Notes: a model not told the origin generated them from the sequence alone. Shown: positions 10,730-21,044, counted from the first letter of the stretch. The stretch: DNA of 64,000 nt from Bacteroidota bacterium (GCA_025454835.1 JALONQ010000006.1:49111-113110), one strand, 5' to 3'. Numbers and translations: made by a program.

Positions 10730-11340
10730 AACCGGCGATCCCCCGCGTCGTCGGGATCGATCTGGCGGGGAGCCCGCTCCGATGGACCGGCGTTTGCACT
10801 ATGGAAGGGCGGCAGGTGCGGGAGTGTGCCGCCGTCCAGACCGATGAAGATATCATCGCGCTGGTCGAAGCGTCGGCGCCCGATCTGATCGTCATCGACG
10901 CCCCGCTGCGTTTGCCGCCGGGTCGTCGATCGCTCGACGACCGCAACGGCGAGCACTTTCGTCCTTGCGATCGAGAGCTGCTCAGTCGCGGCATCAAGTT
11001 CTTCCCTATCACGCTCGGACCGATGCGGATGCTGACGACACGAGGCATCCGTTTGCGCAAGAGGTTCGAACGTCGGGGCATCCCGGCGCTGGAAATGTAT
11101 CCCGGCGGCGCCCAGGATATCTGGAAGATCCGGCGGAAGCAGTACGGACTTGAACTCCTTCGGAACGGCCTTCGACGATTGGGCATCGCCGGTATCACGC
11201 CCGACATGACGCACGACGAGTTGGACGCCGTCACGGGGGCCTACGTCGGCGTCCTTTACTTGAAGGGGCGGGCCGAACTCATCGGAGACGATCGGACAGG
11301 AGGCATCCTGCTGCCGCTTCCCAGAAAAGGAACCACATGA
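10726..11340 (+). CDS. DUF429 family protein
   Basis: 204 residues. An N-terminal strand with VGIDLAGSP, then IVIDAPLRLPPG and a C-terminal HDELDAVTGAY acidic block, resemble the DUF429 group, which has an RNase H-like fold and is predicted to be a nuclease; no activity is established. It is locked into the hut operon by ATGA overlaps with hutI upstream and ftcD downstream. The middle holds PCDRELLSRGIKFFPIT and LEMYPGGAQ blocks shared within the family. Its place between two enzymes of one pathway suggests a link to histidine or folate metabolism, but this is inference. Confidence 0.75.
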   Translation: MKPAIPRVVGIDLAGSPLRWTGVCTMEGRQVRECAAVQTDEDIIALVEASAPDLIVIDAPLRLPPGRRSLDDRNGEHFRPCDRELLSRGIKFFPITLGPMRMLTTRGIRLRKRFERRGIPALEMYPGGAQDIWKIRRKQYGLELLRNGLRRLGIAGITPDMTHDELDAVTGAYVGVLYLKGRAELIGDDRTGGILLPLPRKGTT

Positions 11341-12359
11341 ATCGATTGATCGAATGCGTCCCCAATTTCAGCGAAGGTCGTAGCGCAGCCGTCATCGACG
11401 CCCTGGCCGACGCCGTCCGCAGCACGGCCGGCGTTTCACTCCTGAGCGTCGAGCCGGACCGTGACTATCACCGTACGGTGATCACGTTGGTCGGCTCCGA
11501 CTCCGACGTGGTCGATGCGGCCTTCAAAGCCACCGCCATCGCCGCGGACAGCATCGATATGCGGACGCACAAAGGTGAACATCCGCGCCTTGGAGCTGTC
11601 GATGTCGTGCCATTCATCCCGATCGCCAATGCGACCATGGACGACTGCATCGCGCTTGCCCGCGCGTACGGCAAGCGCGTGGCCACGGAGCTGGGCATCC
11701 CGATCTATTACTACGAATACGCAGCGACCAAGAAAGAGCGGAGGAATCTCTCGGACATCCGGAAGGGAGAATACGAAGGACTTGCGGCAAAACTGGCCGA
11801 CCCGGCCTGGGCGCCCGACGAAGGGCCGGCCGTGTTCAATGAACGCTCCGGGGCCACCGTCACCGGCGCGCGCAAGATCCTGATCGCGTACAATGTCAAC
11901 CTGTCGACGCCCGACGTCAGCATCGCGCAAGAGATCGCGCTCCGGATCCGTGAAAGCGGACGCGTCAAAAAGGACGAGCAGGGCAACACCCTGAAGGACG
12001 CGGCTGGGAACTCCGTGAAGATCCCCGGTACCCTGAAGGCGGTCAAGGCCATGGGCGTCTACCTCGAGCGCCACAAGATCGCCCAAGTCTCCATCAATCT
12101 CGTCGACCATGAGGTCACCGACATGCACCAGGCGTTCGACGAAGTGGCGCGACAAGCGGCCACGCTCGGCGTGCGGGCCACAGGAAGTGAACTGGTCGGG
12201 CTGGCTCCACTGGCGGCCTTTCGGAAAGCGGCTGCCCATGCCGGCGGCGGCGCGTCCGCATCAGATCTCGAGGCCGTCCATGTGGCCACGAAATATCTTG
12301 GCCTCGACCAGCTCGACCCGTTCGACCCGACACGAAAGGTCATCGACCTGATGATCTGA
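11337..12359 (+). CDS. ftcD: glutamate formimidoyltransferase
   Basis: 340 residues, covering only the formiminotransferase half of the animal FTCD enzyme. It moves the formimino group of formiminoglutamate to tetrahydrofolate, releasing glutamate. The start block RLIECVPNFSEGR and MRTHKGEHPRLGAVDVVPF, which holds the catalytic His, are diagnostic. The ATG at 11337 overlaps the DUF429 stop (ATGA). The cyclodeaminase activity is encoded separately by the next gene after a gap that contains a degenerate repeat. Confidence 0.96.
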   Translation: MNRLIECVPNFSEGRSAAVIDALADAVRSTAGVSLLSVEPDRDYHRTVITLVGSDSDVVDAAFKATAIAADSIDMRTHKGEHPRLGAVDVVPFIPIANATMDDCIALARAYGKRVATELGIPIYYYEYAATKKERRNLSDIRKGEYEGLAAKLADPAWAPDEGPAVFNERSGATVTGARKILIAYNVNLSTPDVSIAQEIALRIRESGRVKKDEQGNTLKDAAGNSVKIPGTLKAVKAMGVYLERHKIAQVSINLVDHEVTDMHQAFDEVARQAATLGVRATGSELVGLAPLAAFRKAAAHAGGGASASDLEAVHVATKYLGLDQLDPFDPTRKVIDLMI

Positions 12360-12361
12360 CG

Positions 12362-12406
12362 AAGGATGTGAGGGAACCACAAGGAACACGGAGAACACAA
12401 AGGACA
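12362..12406 (+). repeat. degenerate short-unit repeat array (ACACGGAGA type)
   Basis: In the gap between ftcD and fchA the sequence runs as variations of GGAACACGGAGAACACAAAGG. Units are imperfect and purine-rich. It belongs with the other word-like arrays found between 43 and 62 kb. No partner arm in the opposite orientation was found nearby. Confidence 0.5.
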
Positions 12407-12506
12407 GTTGGCCTCGATGTGTTGCGATCTGTGGACTCCTCGTGAATGCAGTGCTGCTTCATGTGAGCCGACAACGACCTTCTCAATGCCACCGAACGGT
12501 GCCGCC

Positions 12507-13142
12507 ATGCTGATCCATCAGACCGTCTCCGAGTTTCTCGACACGACCGCATCTTCCTCGCCCGCCCCCGGCGGCGGCAGCGTTTCCGCCCTTGCCGGGG
12601 CTCTCGGCGCGGCCCTCACCTCGATGGTATGCCGCCTCACGATCGGCAAGAAGAAATACGCCGCCGTCGAGGCCGACATGCAGGCGTCTCTGGCACAGTC
12701 GGAAGCATTGCGCAATCAGTTCCTGTCGCTCATCGACCAGGACACGGCGGCGTTCAACGGAGTCATGGCGGCCTTCGGTTTGCCGAAAGAGACCGACGAG
12801 CAGAGGTCGGCCCGCGAATCGGCCATCCATGACGCCACGCGACAAGCAACGCTCGTCCCCCTCGAATTGATGCGGACACTTCAAAGGGCCCTGCCGTTCA
12901 CGGCTATCGTCGCCGAGAAGGGCAACAAGAACTCCGCGTCGGACGCCGGGGTCGCCGCACTGCTCATCGGCTCCGCTGCACGCGGCGCGGCGTTGAATGT
13001 CTACGTAAATCTTTCGGGACTGCCCGAGAATGCGTTCAGGAGGGACACGGAGCAGGAGACCAGAGGACTCGAACAGAAGATCGTGACCGAAAGCGATCGG
13101 ATCGCAGCAACGGTGCGGTCATCACTCACCGGCGCCAGTTGA
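12507..13142 (+). CDS. fchA: formimidoyltetrahydrofolate cyclodeaminase
   Basis: 211 residues, FTCD C-terminal (cyclodeaminase) family. It converts 5-formimino-THF to 5,10-methenyl-THF plus ammonia, completing histidine breakdown. The diagnostic N-terminal block SSPAPGGGSVSALAGALGAAL and the later KGNKNSASDAGVAALL segment are intact. The ATG at 12507 is chosen because the family starts a few residues before the APGGGS block; in-frame starts at 12408 and 12486 would add unrelated residues. No strong ribosome site is visible for any of them. It is the last gene of the hut cluster; the following gene is on the other strand. Confidence 0.92.
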   Translation: MLIHQTVSEFLDTTASSSPAPGGGSVSALAGALGAALTSMVCRLTIGKKKYAAVEADMQASLAQSEALRNQFLSLIDQDTAAFNGVMAAFGLPKETDEQRSARESAIHDATRQATLVPLELMRTLQRALPFTAIVAEKGNKNSASDAGVAALLIGSAARGAALNVYVNLSGLPENAFRRDTEQETRGLEQKIVTESDRIAATVRSSLTGAS

Positions 13143-13222
13143 AGGGCACGTCAAGGCAGAGGACATTCGAACAGATCGCATCGCGCCCCGAAGCATCCCC
13201 CCTTCACCATTTCTCCGGTTCG

Positions 13223-13939
13223 TCAGGTCGCCCCGACCACCCACGCGACCGAGACCATCGCCGCCGTCTCCGATCGCAGCCGCCGCGGCCCCAACGACAC
13301 CGGCACCACGGCATGCGAGGCCGCGAGTTGCAGTTCGCGATCGCTGAATCCTCCTTCCGGACCCACGAGGACCAGGCCCGTCTTCGCCGACTCGTGATGT
13401 TTGATAAGCGAGCCGATGAACTGCGACTGCTCGGTGCGCTCATGCGGCATCAACCGCAACGCGTGGTCTTCCGCATGTGCTACGACGGCTTCGAACGACG
13501 TGACCGGGAAGATCTTCGGAAGGTAGCACCGGCCCGATTGCTTCATCGCCGCCAGCGCGATCTTGGCGTATCGGTCATGCCGGTCCTGCCGGCCGATCGT
13601 CCGTTCGCATTGGAGCGGAATGATGGCCCGCACTCCCAGTTCCGTCGCCTTCTCGACGAGGAAGTCGAACCGAGCAGGATTTCGAAGCAGCGAAACGGCC
13701 AACGTCAGGCTGACCCGCGCTTCGTTCTTCCGGAGATGGGTCTGGACGACATCGCACTGCGCCTCGTCCCGGCCAAGCGACGTGATGACCGCCTCGAAGA
13801 GATTGTCCTCACCATCCGTCGCAAGGATGGGATCTCCTATTCGCTTGCGGAGTGAACGCGCCAGGTGCCGGTGCTCTTCTCCCCGGAGCACCAGCGTGGA
13901 ACCGTGGACGTCCTGCGGCAACACGAAGAAGGTATCCAT
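13223..13939 (-). CDS. rsmE: 16S rRNA m3U1498 methyltransferase
   Basis: 238 residues, SPOUT-fold RsmE family, which methylates N3 of U1498 in 16S rRNA using SAM. It has an N-terminal PUA-like part (RGEEHRHLARSLR) and the C-terminal knot motif LVLVGPEGGFSDREL. The ATG at 13939 is preferred to the in-frame TTG at 13945, which lies in the last codons of the barrel gene. It is the last gene of the long minus-strand cluster and converges on fchA. Confidence 0.92.
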   Translation of the reverse strand: MDTFFVLPQDVHGSTLVLRGEEHRHLARSLRKRIGDPILATDGEDNLFEAVITSLGRDEAQCDVVQTHLRKNEARVSLTLAVSLLRNPARFDFLVEKATELGVRAIIPLQCERTIGRQDRHDRYAKIALAAMKQSGRCYLPKIFPVTSFEAVVAHAEDHALRLMPHERTEQSQFIGSLIKHHESAKTGLVLVGPEGGFSDRELQLAASHAVVPVSLGPRRLRSETAAMVSVAWVVGAT

Positions 13940-13941
13940 GG

Positions 13942-15255
13942 TCAAAACGATGCTCCGACATCGAAGATGAGTTCACCGATCCCCCGCTCGTTCATCGCCC
14001 ATTCCGTCCGCACGACCAGCCCGTACGGCAGGATGAAGTGGAGACCGGTCCCCGCCCCGCCCCACCAGGGGACCGACGAGAACGGCACCGAACGATACCA
14101 GACCGTCCCGGCATCGACGAACACGCCGAGATAAACGCCGTAGCGGAGGACGTTGAACTGCGGGATGGGGATGAACGGCGCCTCGTAGTAGCGGGGAGAG
14201 ATGACCGGAACGCGAAGCTCCACCGAACCGCCCAGGCGTCGCTCTCCTTCGCGCACCTGCGAGAAAGAACCTCGCAGCCGTTCCTCATACCCAAAGAAGG
14301 CGCGCCGATACGAAGGGACCGTCCCGCCCGTGACCCAGCGACCGAACGCTCGCGACGCCAACGTCGCTTCATCGCTCAACAGGTCATACCGACGAAGGTC
14401 GAAACCCAGCCTGAAGATATTGACGGCCGATTCGCCGAAACCGTCTTTCACTGCCAAGAACGACATGTACATCCCTTCGGTCGGATACTCGCGAAGGTTC
14501 CGACGGTCGAAGACGTACTGCAGCGATGCCGAGAGGAACAGGTCCCGTCCGTCGACGGAAGCCGTTCGATACGCCACAGCCTGCGGCACCCGCCACATCT
14601 CCACGCCAAGCCCCGCCGTCATGGTCTCGTAGAATCCGAACCGTCGACCGACCGACGCGACGGCCAGCGCCGTGATCTGCTCATACTCCTCGGAGCTGTC
14701 GCGGCTCAGCGGGTGCTGGTCGAAGTAGCCGCTCTGGACCTGGAAGGCGAGGTCGTCGTCCCCCAGGAAGCGCGGGTTGCGGTAGATGCCCTGAAGATAC
14801 TGGTCGTAACCGATCACACCTTCGACGAAGAGACGTTGGTTGAGGCCGAGGAGGTTCTGATGGGTGAGGCCAAGACCGTAGACCAACTTCTTGGGGTCTC
14901 GGTGCAGGATGTTGACGATGGGATACGGAAAGACGTACCAGCGCTCGTCCACGGACACGTACACGTCAGCGCTGTCTCCCAAACGGTGGGCGTCGACCTC
15001 CACGCGGTTGAACAGCTGGAGGTTGTAGATCCGTTCACGGTCGCGCTGGAGTCCTTCGTCCGTGAGCGGCGCGCCTGGGCGCAGCGACATCTCGCGCAGG
15101 ATGACCGTCGCCTGCGTCCGAACGTTTCCCCGGATAATGACCTCCCGCACGGCCGGGACCGTCGACTGCGCCCGGGAGCTCGTGGCGAACCACGCGGACG
15201 CCGTGGCGATGAGCGCCACGCGAAGCCACCGCCCGCTGCGTGGCGACGGCGTCAT
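13942..15255 (-). CDS. outer-membrane BamA/TamA-like barrel protein with POTRA domain
   Basis: 437 residues. The ATG at 15255 gives a clean signal peptide (about 1-30, ending near RAQS) and overlaps the previous stop by ATGA; an earlier in-frame start would bury the signal. One POTRA-like domain (about 33-110, VREVIIRGNVRTQATVIL) precedes a 16-strand-type surface antigen barrel ending in a terminal aromatic (GASF). BamA normally has five POTRA domains, so this short form is more like a TamA/Omp85-type accessory protein that inserts or exports outer-membrane cargo. The substrate is unknown. It lies between a CoA-binding protein and rsmE. Confidence 0.8.
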   Translation of the reverse strand: MTPSPRSGRWLRVALIATASAWFATSSRAQSTVPAVREVIIRGNVRTQATVILREMSLRPGAPLTDEGLQRDRERIYNLQLFNRVEVDAHRLGDSADVYVSVDERWYVFPYPIVNILHRDPKKLVYGLGLTHQNLLGLNQRLFVEGVIGYDQYLQGIYRNPRFLGDDDLAFQVQSGYFDQHPLSRDSSEEYEQITALAVASVGRRFGFYETMTAGLGVEMWRVPQAVAYRTASVDGRDLFLSASLQYVFDRRNLREYPTEGMYMSFLAVKDGFGESAVNIFRLGFDLRRYDLLSDEATLASRAFGRWVTGGTVPSYRRAFFGYEERLRGSFSQVREGERRLGGSVELRVPVISPRYYEAPFIPIPQFNVLRYGVYLGVFVDAGTVWYRSVPFSSVPWWGGAGTGLHFILPYGLVVRTEWAMNERGIGELIFDVGASF

Positions 15256-15662
15256 CGTATCAGACGTCGATGTTCGACGGCGATGCATCGGTCCATCACC
15301 ACCCGCAGGCCTGCTTGTTCCGCCCGGCGGGCCGCCGCTTCGTTCACCACGTCCAACTGCAACCACAGGACCTTGGCACCGGCGGCAAGGGCATCGTCGA
15401 CGACCTCGTCCACAGCATCAGAATTCCGGAAGACGTCGACCATGTCGACCGGTCGGCCGATCGACTGGACGGTGGGAAAGCACTTCCGCCCGTTCGTCTC
15501 CCGATACGCCGGATTGACCGGAATGACGTCGTAGCCCGCGCGGATGAGGAGGTCCGCGATACCGTTCGCGTCGCGATACGGCTTGACCGAAGCGCCAACC
15601 ACCGCGATCGATCGCGTTGTACGAAGGATCTCGCGCAACTCGTCGTCGTGTTCGACTGGCAC
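15252..15662 (-). CDS. CoA-binding (YccU-like) domain protein
   Basis: 136 residues, a single Rossmann-type CoA-binding domain (SIAVVGASVKPYRDANG, VIPVNPAY, VLWLQLDVVNEAA) as in YccU/YneT proteins. No activity is established for this group. The GTG at 15662 is preferred because it lies just after the gcvP stop and 6 nt after a GGAG; a GTG at 15704 would overlap gcvP by 40 nt. It is coupled to the barrel gene by ATGA. Confidence 0.85.
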   Translation of the reverse strand: MPVEHDDELREILRTTRSIAVVGASVKPYRDANGIADLLIRAGYDVIPVNPAYRETNGRKCFPTVQSIGRPVDMVDVFRNSDAVDEVVDDALAAGAKVLWLQLDVVNEAAARRAEQAGLRVVMDRCIAVEHRRLIR

Positions 15663-15664
15663 GA

Positions 15665-18571
15665 TCAGCTCCCGACCGTCGAATATTGCTCGATCGGAGG
15701 ACACGCGCAGACGATGTTCCTGTCGCCGTAGGTGTCATTGATGCGCCCGACCGAGGGCCAGAACTTCCGATCTCTCACGTAGGGCAGCGGATACGCGGCC
15801 TGCGAACGGCTGTAGGGATGCTTCCAGTCGTCGGCCGTGACCTGCAGCGCCGTGTGCGGCGCATTTTTCAGGACATTGTCCTTGCGGTCCGCGGTCCCCT
15901 CTTCGATCTCACGGATCTCTTCGCGGATCGATAGCAGCGCCGACGCGAAGCGGTCCAGCTCGGCCTTCGATTCGCTCTCCGTCGGTTCGATCATCAGCGT
16001 ATCGTGAACGGGGAACGAGACCGTCGGAGCGTGGAAGCCATAGTCCATGAGGCGCTTCGCGATGTCGCTGACCTCGACGCCGGCGGAATCCTTGAACGCC
16101 TTCATATTCAGGATGAACTCATGACCGACGTGTCCATGATCACCCTGGTAGAGGACCGCATAGGTCCCTTCCAGCCGTTTCTTGAGGTAGTTCGCGTTCA
16201 GAATGGCATACCGCGTCGCTTCCGTCATCCCCCAGCCCCCCAGCATCCGCATGTAGCCGTAGGAAATCAGGAGAATGCTGGCGCTGCCCCAGGGGGCCGA
16301 CGAGACGGCCGGGATCGCCTTCGGTCCGCCCAGGCCGACGACCGAGTGTCCGGGCAGGTAAGGCACGAGGTGGTTCGCCACACAGATCGGCCCCATTCCG
16401 GGACCTCCGCCGCCGTGCGGAATGGCGAAGGTCTTGTGAAGATTGATGTGGCACACGTCCGCGCCGATGAGGGCGGGGCTCGTCAACCCCACCTGCGCGT
16501 TCATGTTCGCGCCGTCCATATACACCTGGCCGCCGTTCGCGTGCACGATCCCGCAGATCTCCCGGATGTCCTCTTCGAACACGCCGTGCGTCGAGGGGTA
16601 CGTCACCATGAGCGCCGCGAGACGGTCCTTGGTCTCGGCCGCCTTGGCGCGCAGATCGGCCACGTCGATATTCCCCCGTGCATCGCAGGCCACAACGACC
16701 ACCTGCATGCCGGCCATGACGGCGCTGGCTGGATTCGTCCCGTGCGCCGATGACGGGATGAGCGCCACGTTCCGGTGCGTGTCGCCCCGGTCGTGATGGT
16801 ACGCGCGAATGACGAGCAAGCCGGCAAACTCTCCTTGCGCGCCCGAATTGGGTTGCAGGGAGCAGCCCGCGAATCCCGTCGCGTCACAGAGCATCCGGTC
16901 GATGCTTTCAAAGATCTCTCGATACCCCGCCGCCTGCGAAACGGGGGCGAAGGGATGAAGATTGGCGAACGCCGGCCACGTGACCGGCAGCAATTCAGCC
17001 GCCGCGTTGAGCTTCATCGTGCAGGAACCCAGCGGGATCATGGAGTGCATCAACGACAGGTCCTTGTTCTCCAGTCGCTTGATGTAGCGCATGAGCTCCG
17101 ATTCGGAGCGGTGGAGATGGAAGACGGGATGGGTCAGGTACAGCGACGCCCGGGCGAACGACGCCGGCAATGCCGACGCGGCCGTACGGACGCGATCGTC
17201 GACCGAGACCAGCGGCGCGTCCTTCCTCGCAGCCGACGCGAAGACCGTGCGGATCGCTTCGACATCCTCCGGTTCCGTCGTCTCGTCGAGCGCGATGCCG
17301 ATGTGCGTTCGATCGATCCGGCGCAAATTGATCCCGGTCCGGTCCGCCTCAGCCATGATGGCGTCGGCCAGCGACGGACTTTCCGCGTCGATGTGCAGCG
17401 TGTCGAAATAGACCGCGTTGAGCTGAACGTAGCCGAGTTTGCGCAGGTCCCCGTCAAGGACCGCTGCAAGCCCGCGGATGCGCTGCGCCATCGCCCTGAG
17501 GCCTTCGGGTCCGTGATGTACGCCATACATCCCCGCCATGATCGCCAGCAGGGCCTGGGCCGTGCAGATATTCGACGTCGCCTTCTCCCGGCGGATATGC
17601 TGCTCCCGGGTCTGCAGCGCCATGCGGAACGCGGTCGCTTGGTGTGCGTCGACCGACACGCCGATGATGCGGCCGGGCAGGAGCCGCAGGTACTCGTTCT
17701 TCGTCGCGAAGAACGCGGCGTGCGGACCGCCATAACCCATGGGGATCCCGAAGCGCTGCGAATTGCCGACGACGACGTCGGCCCCCATCTCACCCGGCGG
17801 CGTGAGCAGCGTCAACGCCAGCAGATCGGTCGCAACAATGGCAATGCCCCCCGCTCGATGGACCGCCTCGATGGCCGGTCGCGGATCGAGCACGGCGCCA
17901 TCCTGCGCCGGATACTGCAGGACCGCGCCGATGGTCGTCTCGTCGAACGAGGCGGTCCGCTCGTCGCCCGTCACGACCTCGATGCCGAGCGGTATCGCGC
18001 GCGTCCGGATCACGTCGAGCGTCTGGCGAAACACTCCGTGACTGACGAAGATCTTCTTCCGCCTCTCTCCGGCCGGATTCTTGTGGACGATATTGGCCGC
18101 CATGGCCACGCTCTCGGCCGCCGCTGTCCCTTCGTCCAGCAACGAAGCGTTGGCGACATCCATGCCCGTCAGGTCCGAGACCATCGTCTGATAGTTGAGC
18201 AAGGCCTCGAGCCGCCCCTGCGCGATCTCAGGCTGGTACGGGGTGTATTGCGTGTACCATCCTGGATTCTCGAAGATGTTCCGCCGAATGACGCCCGGGG
18301 TGACCGTGCCGTAGTAGCCCTGGCCGAGGAACGACTTGCGGACGGCATTCTTGGCCGCGATCGCGGAGAGGTGCTCAAGATAGCGGTGTTCACTCATCGG
18401 CGCAGGAGCTCGGAGCGGATCCTTGCGGCGGATGCTGGCCGGGATCGTGCGGTCGATCAGTTCATCGAGCGATCGGACCCCGATCGTCTCGAGCATGTGC
18501 TGACGATCGTCAGGACCTGGTCCAAGATGGCGCTGCTGGAAGTTGTCGGAGGAGAGAGCGGTGACATTCAT
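15665..18571 (-). CDS. gcvP: glycine dehydrogenase (glycine cleavage P protein)
   Basis: 968 residues, the full-length single-chain form rather than the GcvPA/GcvPB split. It decarboxylates glycine with PLP and passes the aminomethyl group to the H-protein lipoamide. The PLP lysine lies in [17 protein letters not shown], and [10 protein letters not shown] and EPTESES are further family blocks. gcvH, gcvT and lpd are not in the window. It starts 24 nt after rnc. With the hut genes on the facing strand it adds to one-carbon folate supply, although the two clusters are transcribed in opposite directions. Confidence 0.97.
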   Translation of the reverse strand: MNVTALSSDNFQQRHLGPGPDDRQHMLETIGVRSLDELIDRTIPASIRRKDPLRAPAPMSEHRYLEHLSAIAAKNAVRKSFLGQGYYGTVTPGVIRRNIFENPGWYTQYTPYQPEIAQGRLEALLNYQTMVSDLTGMDVANASLLDEGTAAAESVAMAANIVHKNPAGERRKKIFVSHGVFRQTLDVIRTRAIPLGIEVVTGDERTASFDETTIGAVLQYPAQDGAVLDPRPAIEAVHRAGGIAIVATDLLALTLLTPPGEMGADVVVGNSQRFGIPMGYGGPHAAFFATKNEYLRLLPGRIIGVSVDAHQATAFRMALQTREQHIRREKATSNICTAQALLAIMAGMYGVHHGPEGLRAMAQRIRGLAAVLDGDLRKLGYVQLNAVYFDTLHIDAESPSLADAIMAEADRTGINLRRIDRTHIGIALDETTEPEDVEAIRTVFASAARKDAPLVSVDDRVRTAASALPASFARASLYLTHPVFHLHRSESELMRYIKRLENKDLSLMHSMIPLGSCTMKLNAAAELLPVTWPAFANLHPFAPVSQAAGYREIFESIDRMLCDATGFAGCSLQPNSGAQGEFAGLLVIRAYHHDRGDTHRNVALIPSSAHGTNPASAVMAGMQVVVVACDARGNIDVADLRAKAAETKDRLAALMVTYPSTHGVFEEDIREICGIVHANGGQVYMDGANMNAQVGLTSPALIGADVCHINLHKTFAIPHGGGGPGMGPICVANHLVPYLPGHSVVGLGGPKAIPAVSSAPWGSASILLISYGYMRMLGGWGMTEATRYAILNANYLKKRLEGTYAVLYQGDHGHVGHEFILNMKAFKDSAGVEVSDIAKRLMDYGFHAPTVSFPVHDTLMIEPTESESKAELDRFASALLSIREEIREIEEGTADRKDNVLKNAPHTALQVTADDWKHPYSRSQAAYPLPYVRDRKFWPSVGRINDTYGDRNIVCACPPIEQYSTVGS

Positions 18572-18595
18572 GGCGTGATCGGATCTGGGATATGC

Positions 18596-19405
18596 TTAGC
18601 GGTGTGAAGCCCGACGCCGGAGTTTCGCGATCGCCTTGGCGGCGGCCTCTTGCTCGGCGTCCTTTTTGCTGCGGCCGGAACCGACCCCGATGGGCCCGTT
18701 TCCGAGGGAGACTTCGATGGTGAAGCGTCGCTCATGCTCCGGGCCGTCTTCCCGTACGACCGAATACCGCGGCGGCCCCAGACCCTGGGCCTGGCTGTAT
18801 TCGAGCAGGGCGCTCTTGTAGTTGTCGTCGGTTGATGCGACGTTCTGGAGGTCCATCTGTTCGAGCAAGGTCCGGTGGATGTGCTCACGGGCGGCCTTCA
18901 TCCCGCCGTCGAGATAGATGGCCCCGAGGACCGCCTCATAGGCGTCGGCGACCATGGACTCGGACCCGGCGTCCATGGACTGAGCGGCGGACGAACTGAC
19001 AAAAAGAAAATCATGCAGCCGCATCTCACGCCCGCGGATGGACAGGGTACGGCGGTTGACAAGGCGCGAACGAAGACGGGTCAACTCCCCTTCTTCGACG
19101 TCGGGGAACTGCCGGAAAACGTGGTCGGCGACGACGGTGTTGAGGATCGCGTCACCGAGGAACTCCAGGCGCTCGTTCGAGACCCAGGTACCGTCGGTGA
19201 GCGGAAGGAAGGAGCGATGCAGGAGCGCTTCGTACAAGAACTGTCGACGGCGGATGTGCACGCCGATGACGCGGGAGACGCTGCGGAACGTCAGTCCCTT
19301 CTTGCGCCACTCCTCATCAAAAACGCGGGTGCGGGTGTCGCCGAACAACGGCCATAACGCCGCGAGGCGACCAAAGATCGTTGCCACGGAGTCCTTTGCA
19401 TCCAC
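18596..19405 (-). CDS. rnc: ribonuclease III
   Basis: 269 residues. An N-terminal endonuclease domain carries the signature NERLEFLGDAIL and the second acidic cluster VADAYEAVLGAIYLDGG. A C-terminal double-stranded RNA-binding domain (about 195-265) follows. It cuts double-stranded RNA in rRNA and mRNA maturation. The start is GTG, with AAGGA very close upstream; other in-frame starts fall inside conserved sequence. Location just after fabF (36 nt) is the common bacterial arrangement. Confidence 0.95.
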   Translation of the reverse strand: MDAKDSVATIFGRLAALWPLFGDTRTRVFDEEWRKKGLTFRSVSRVIGVHIRRRQFLYEALLHRSFLPLTDGTWVSNERLEFLGDAILNTVVADHVFRQFPDVEEGELTRLRSRLVNRRTLSIRGREMRLHDFLFVSSSAAQSMDAGSESMVADAYEAVLGAIYLDGGMKAAREHIHRTLLEQMDLQNVASTDDNYKSALLEYSQAQGLGPPRYSVVREDGPEHERRFTIEVSLGNGPIGVGSGRSKKDAEQEAAAKAIAKLRRRASHR

Positions 19406-19441
19406 GCATCCTTGCTCTCCCGCAGCCGTCTCCGGACGTTG

Positions 19442-20701
19442 TTATCCGGTGTAGCGGCGGAAGAGAAGCGACGCGTTGTGCCCGCCAAACCCGAACGTGT
19501 TGCTGATCGCCACATCCACCGTCCAGTCCTTGGACTGGTTGGGGATGTAGTTCAGGTCGCACTCGGGGTCCGGCGTATCCTGATTGATGGTCGGGTGCAC
19601 CTTTTGGTGCACGAGCGTGAGGACGGTGGCGATCGATTCCACAGCGCCGGCGGCGCCGAGCAGATGGCCGATCATCGACTTTGTGGAATTGACCGCCAGT
19701 TTGTTGGCATGGTCGCCGAACACCCGCCGGATGGCGGCCGATTCATTCTTGTCGCCGACCGGCGTCGACGTTCCATGCGTGTTGACGTACTGCACATCTT
19801 GCGGCGTAAGGCCGGCGTCACGGATCGCCGCCTTCATCGACCGTTGGGCGCCTTCGCCTTCCGGCGCCGGTTCGGTGATATGGTGCGCGTCCGCCGAGAA
19901 GCCGATGCCGGAGATCTCGGCGTAGATCTTGGCGCCGCGTCGGACGGCGTGGCCCAGCTCCTCGAGAATGAGCGCGCCGCCCCCTTCTCCCATCACGAAT
20001 CCATCCCGGTCCTTGTCGAACGGGCGGCTGGCTTTCTGCGGAGCGTCGTTCCGGGTCGACAAAGCGCGCATGGCATTGAAGCCACCGATACCCATCTCAC
20101 AGATGCTCGCTTCCGAACCACCGGTGACCATGACATCCGCGTCTCCCCGCTGAATGAGGATGAAAGCATCCCCGATCGCATGGGACGACGTGGCGCATGC
20201 CGACGTGGTGGCGTAGTTCGGTCCCTTGAGACCGTGGATCATCGAGATCCGTCCCGCCGCGATATCGGAGATCATCATCGGGATGAAGAAGGGGCTGATG
20301 CGATGCGGACCCTTCGTCTCGTAGATCGTCTGGCTCTGCTTGAAGAAGGTCTGCAGTCCGCCGATCCCCGACCCAAAGACCACCCCGACGCGCTCGCGAT
20401 CAAGCTTCGAGAAATCGATGCCGGCGTCCTTCACGGCGAGGTCGACGGACACGATAGCATAGTGTGTGAACGGGTCGGACCGCTGGACGAGCTTGCGGTC
20501 GAGGTGCTTCGTGGCGTCGAACCCCTTCAGCTCGCAGGCGAACTTGGTGTCATACTGGGACACATCGAAATAGGTGATGGGCCCTGCTCCGCTGACACCC
20601 GCCAGGAGGTTCTTCCAGAATTCTTCGAGCGTGTTGCCGATCGGGGTGAGCGCGCCCATCCCGGTAATGACGACCCGCCGTGGTTGTCCGTTGTACGCCA
20701 T
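19442..20701 (-). CDS. fabF: beta-ketoacyl-ACP synthase II
   Basis: 419 residues, thiolase-fold condensing enzyme that extends acyl-ACP with malonyl-ACP. The Cys-His-His triad is visible: TTSACATSSHA for the nucleophile Cys, NTHGTSTPVGD and KSMIGHLLGAAG for the two His. The start MAYNGQPRRVVITGMGALT is typical. It lies 42 nt downstream of acpP and 36 nt upstream of rnc. Confidence 0.97.
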   Translation of the reverse strand: MAYNGQPRRVVITGMGALTPIGNTLEEFWKNLLAGVSGAGPITYFDVSQYDTKFACELKGFDATKHLDRKLVQRSDPFTHYAIVSVDLAVKDAGIDFSKLDRERVGVVFGSGIGGLQTFFKQSQTIYETKGPHRISPFFIPMMISDIAAGRISMIHGLKGPNYATTSACATSSHAIGDAFILIQRGDADVMVTGGSEASICEMGIGGFNAMRALSTRNDAPQKASRPFDKDRDGFVMGEGGGALILEELGHAVRRGAKIYAEISGIGFSADAHHITEPAPEGEGAQRSMKAAIRDAGLTPQDVQYVNTHGTSTPVGDKNESAAIRRVFGDHANKLAVNSTKSMIGHLLGAAGAVESIATVLTLVHQKVHPTINQDTPDPECDLNYIPNQSKDWTVDVAISNTFGFGGHNASLLFRRYTG

Positions 20702-20743
20702 GCGATCTCCCTGCCGTGCGACCAGCTCAGATGGTGGTGGTGC

Positions 20744-20983
20744 TTACTTGATGCCCTTTGCGTCAAGGTACTTCACAACATCGCCGACGGTCGAGATCTT
20801 CTCGGCGTCCTCGTCGGGGATCTGGATATTGAAGGCCTTTTCGAACTCCATCACGAGCTCGACGGTGTCGAGTGAATCGGCGCCGAGGTCGTTCGTGAAC
20901 GACGCTTCGTTCGTGATCTGCGCGGCGTCAACACCGAGCTTCGCGACGATGATGTCCTTCACTTTGGAAGTGACGTCTGACAT
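20744..20983 (-). CDS. acpP: acyl carrier protein
   Basis: 79 residues, acidic four-helix carrier. The phosphopantetheine serine is in [12 protein letters not shown]. The ATG at 20983 is chosen because ACP homology begins there; an upstream extension to 21055 shows none. It carries growing acyl chains for the surrounding fab enzymes. The 61 nt gap after fabG is among the larger ones in this cluster and may hold its own ribosome site. Confidence 0.97.
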   Translation of the reverse strand: MSDVTSKVKDIIVAKLGVDAAQITNEASFTNDLGADSLDTVELVMEFEKAFNIQIPDEDAEKISTVGDVVKYLDAKGIK

Positions 20984-21044
20984 GAGGGTACTCCTGATGG
21001 TGGATGGTGGTGAAACGATTCGTTGACGACCGTGTGCGGTGCCG

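Noticed and set aside
16775..18607. Long open frame on the + strand opposite gcvP
   Set aside because: The minus strand holds a complete 968-residue P protein with all motifs; the + frame is Arg-rich shadow sequence of G+C-rich DNA.
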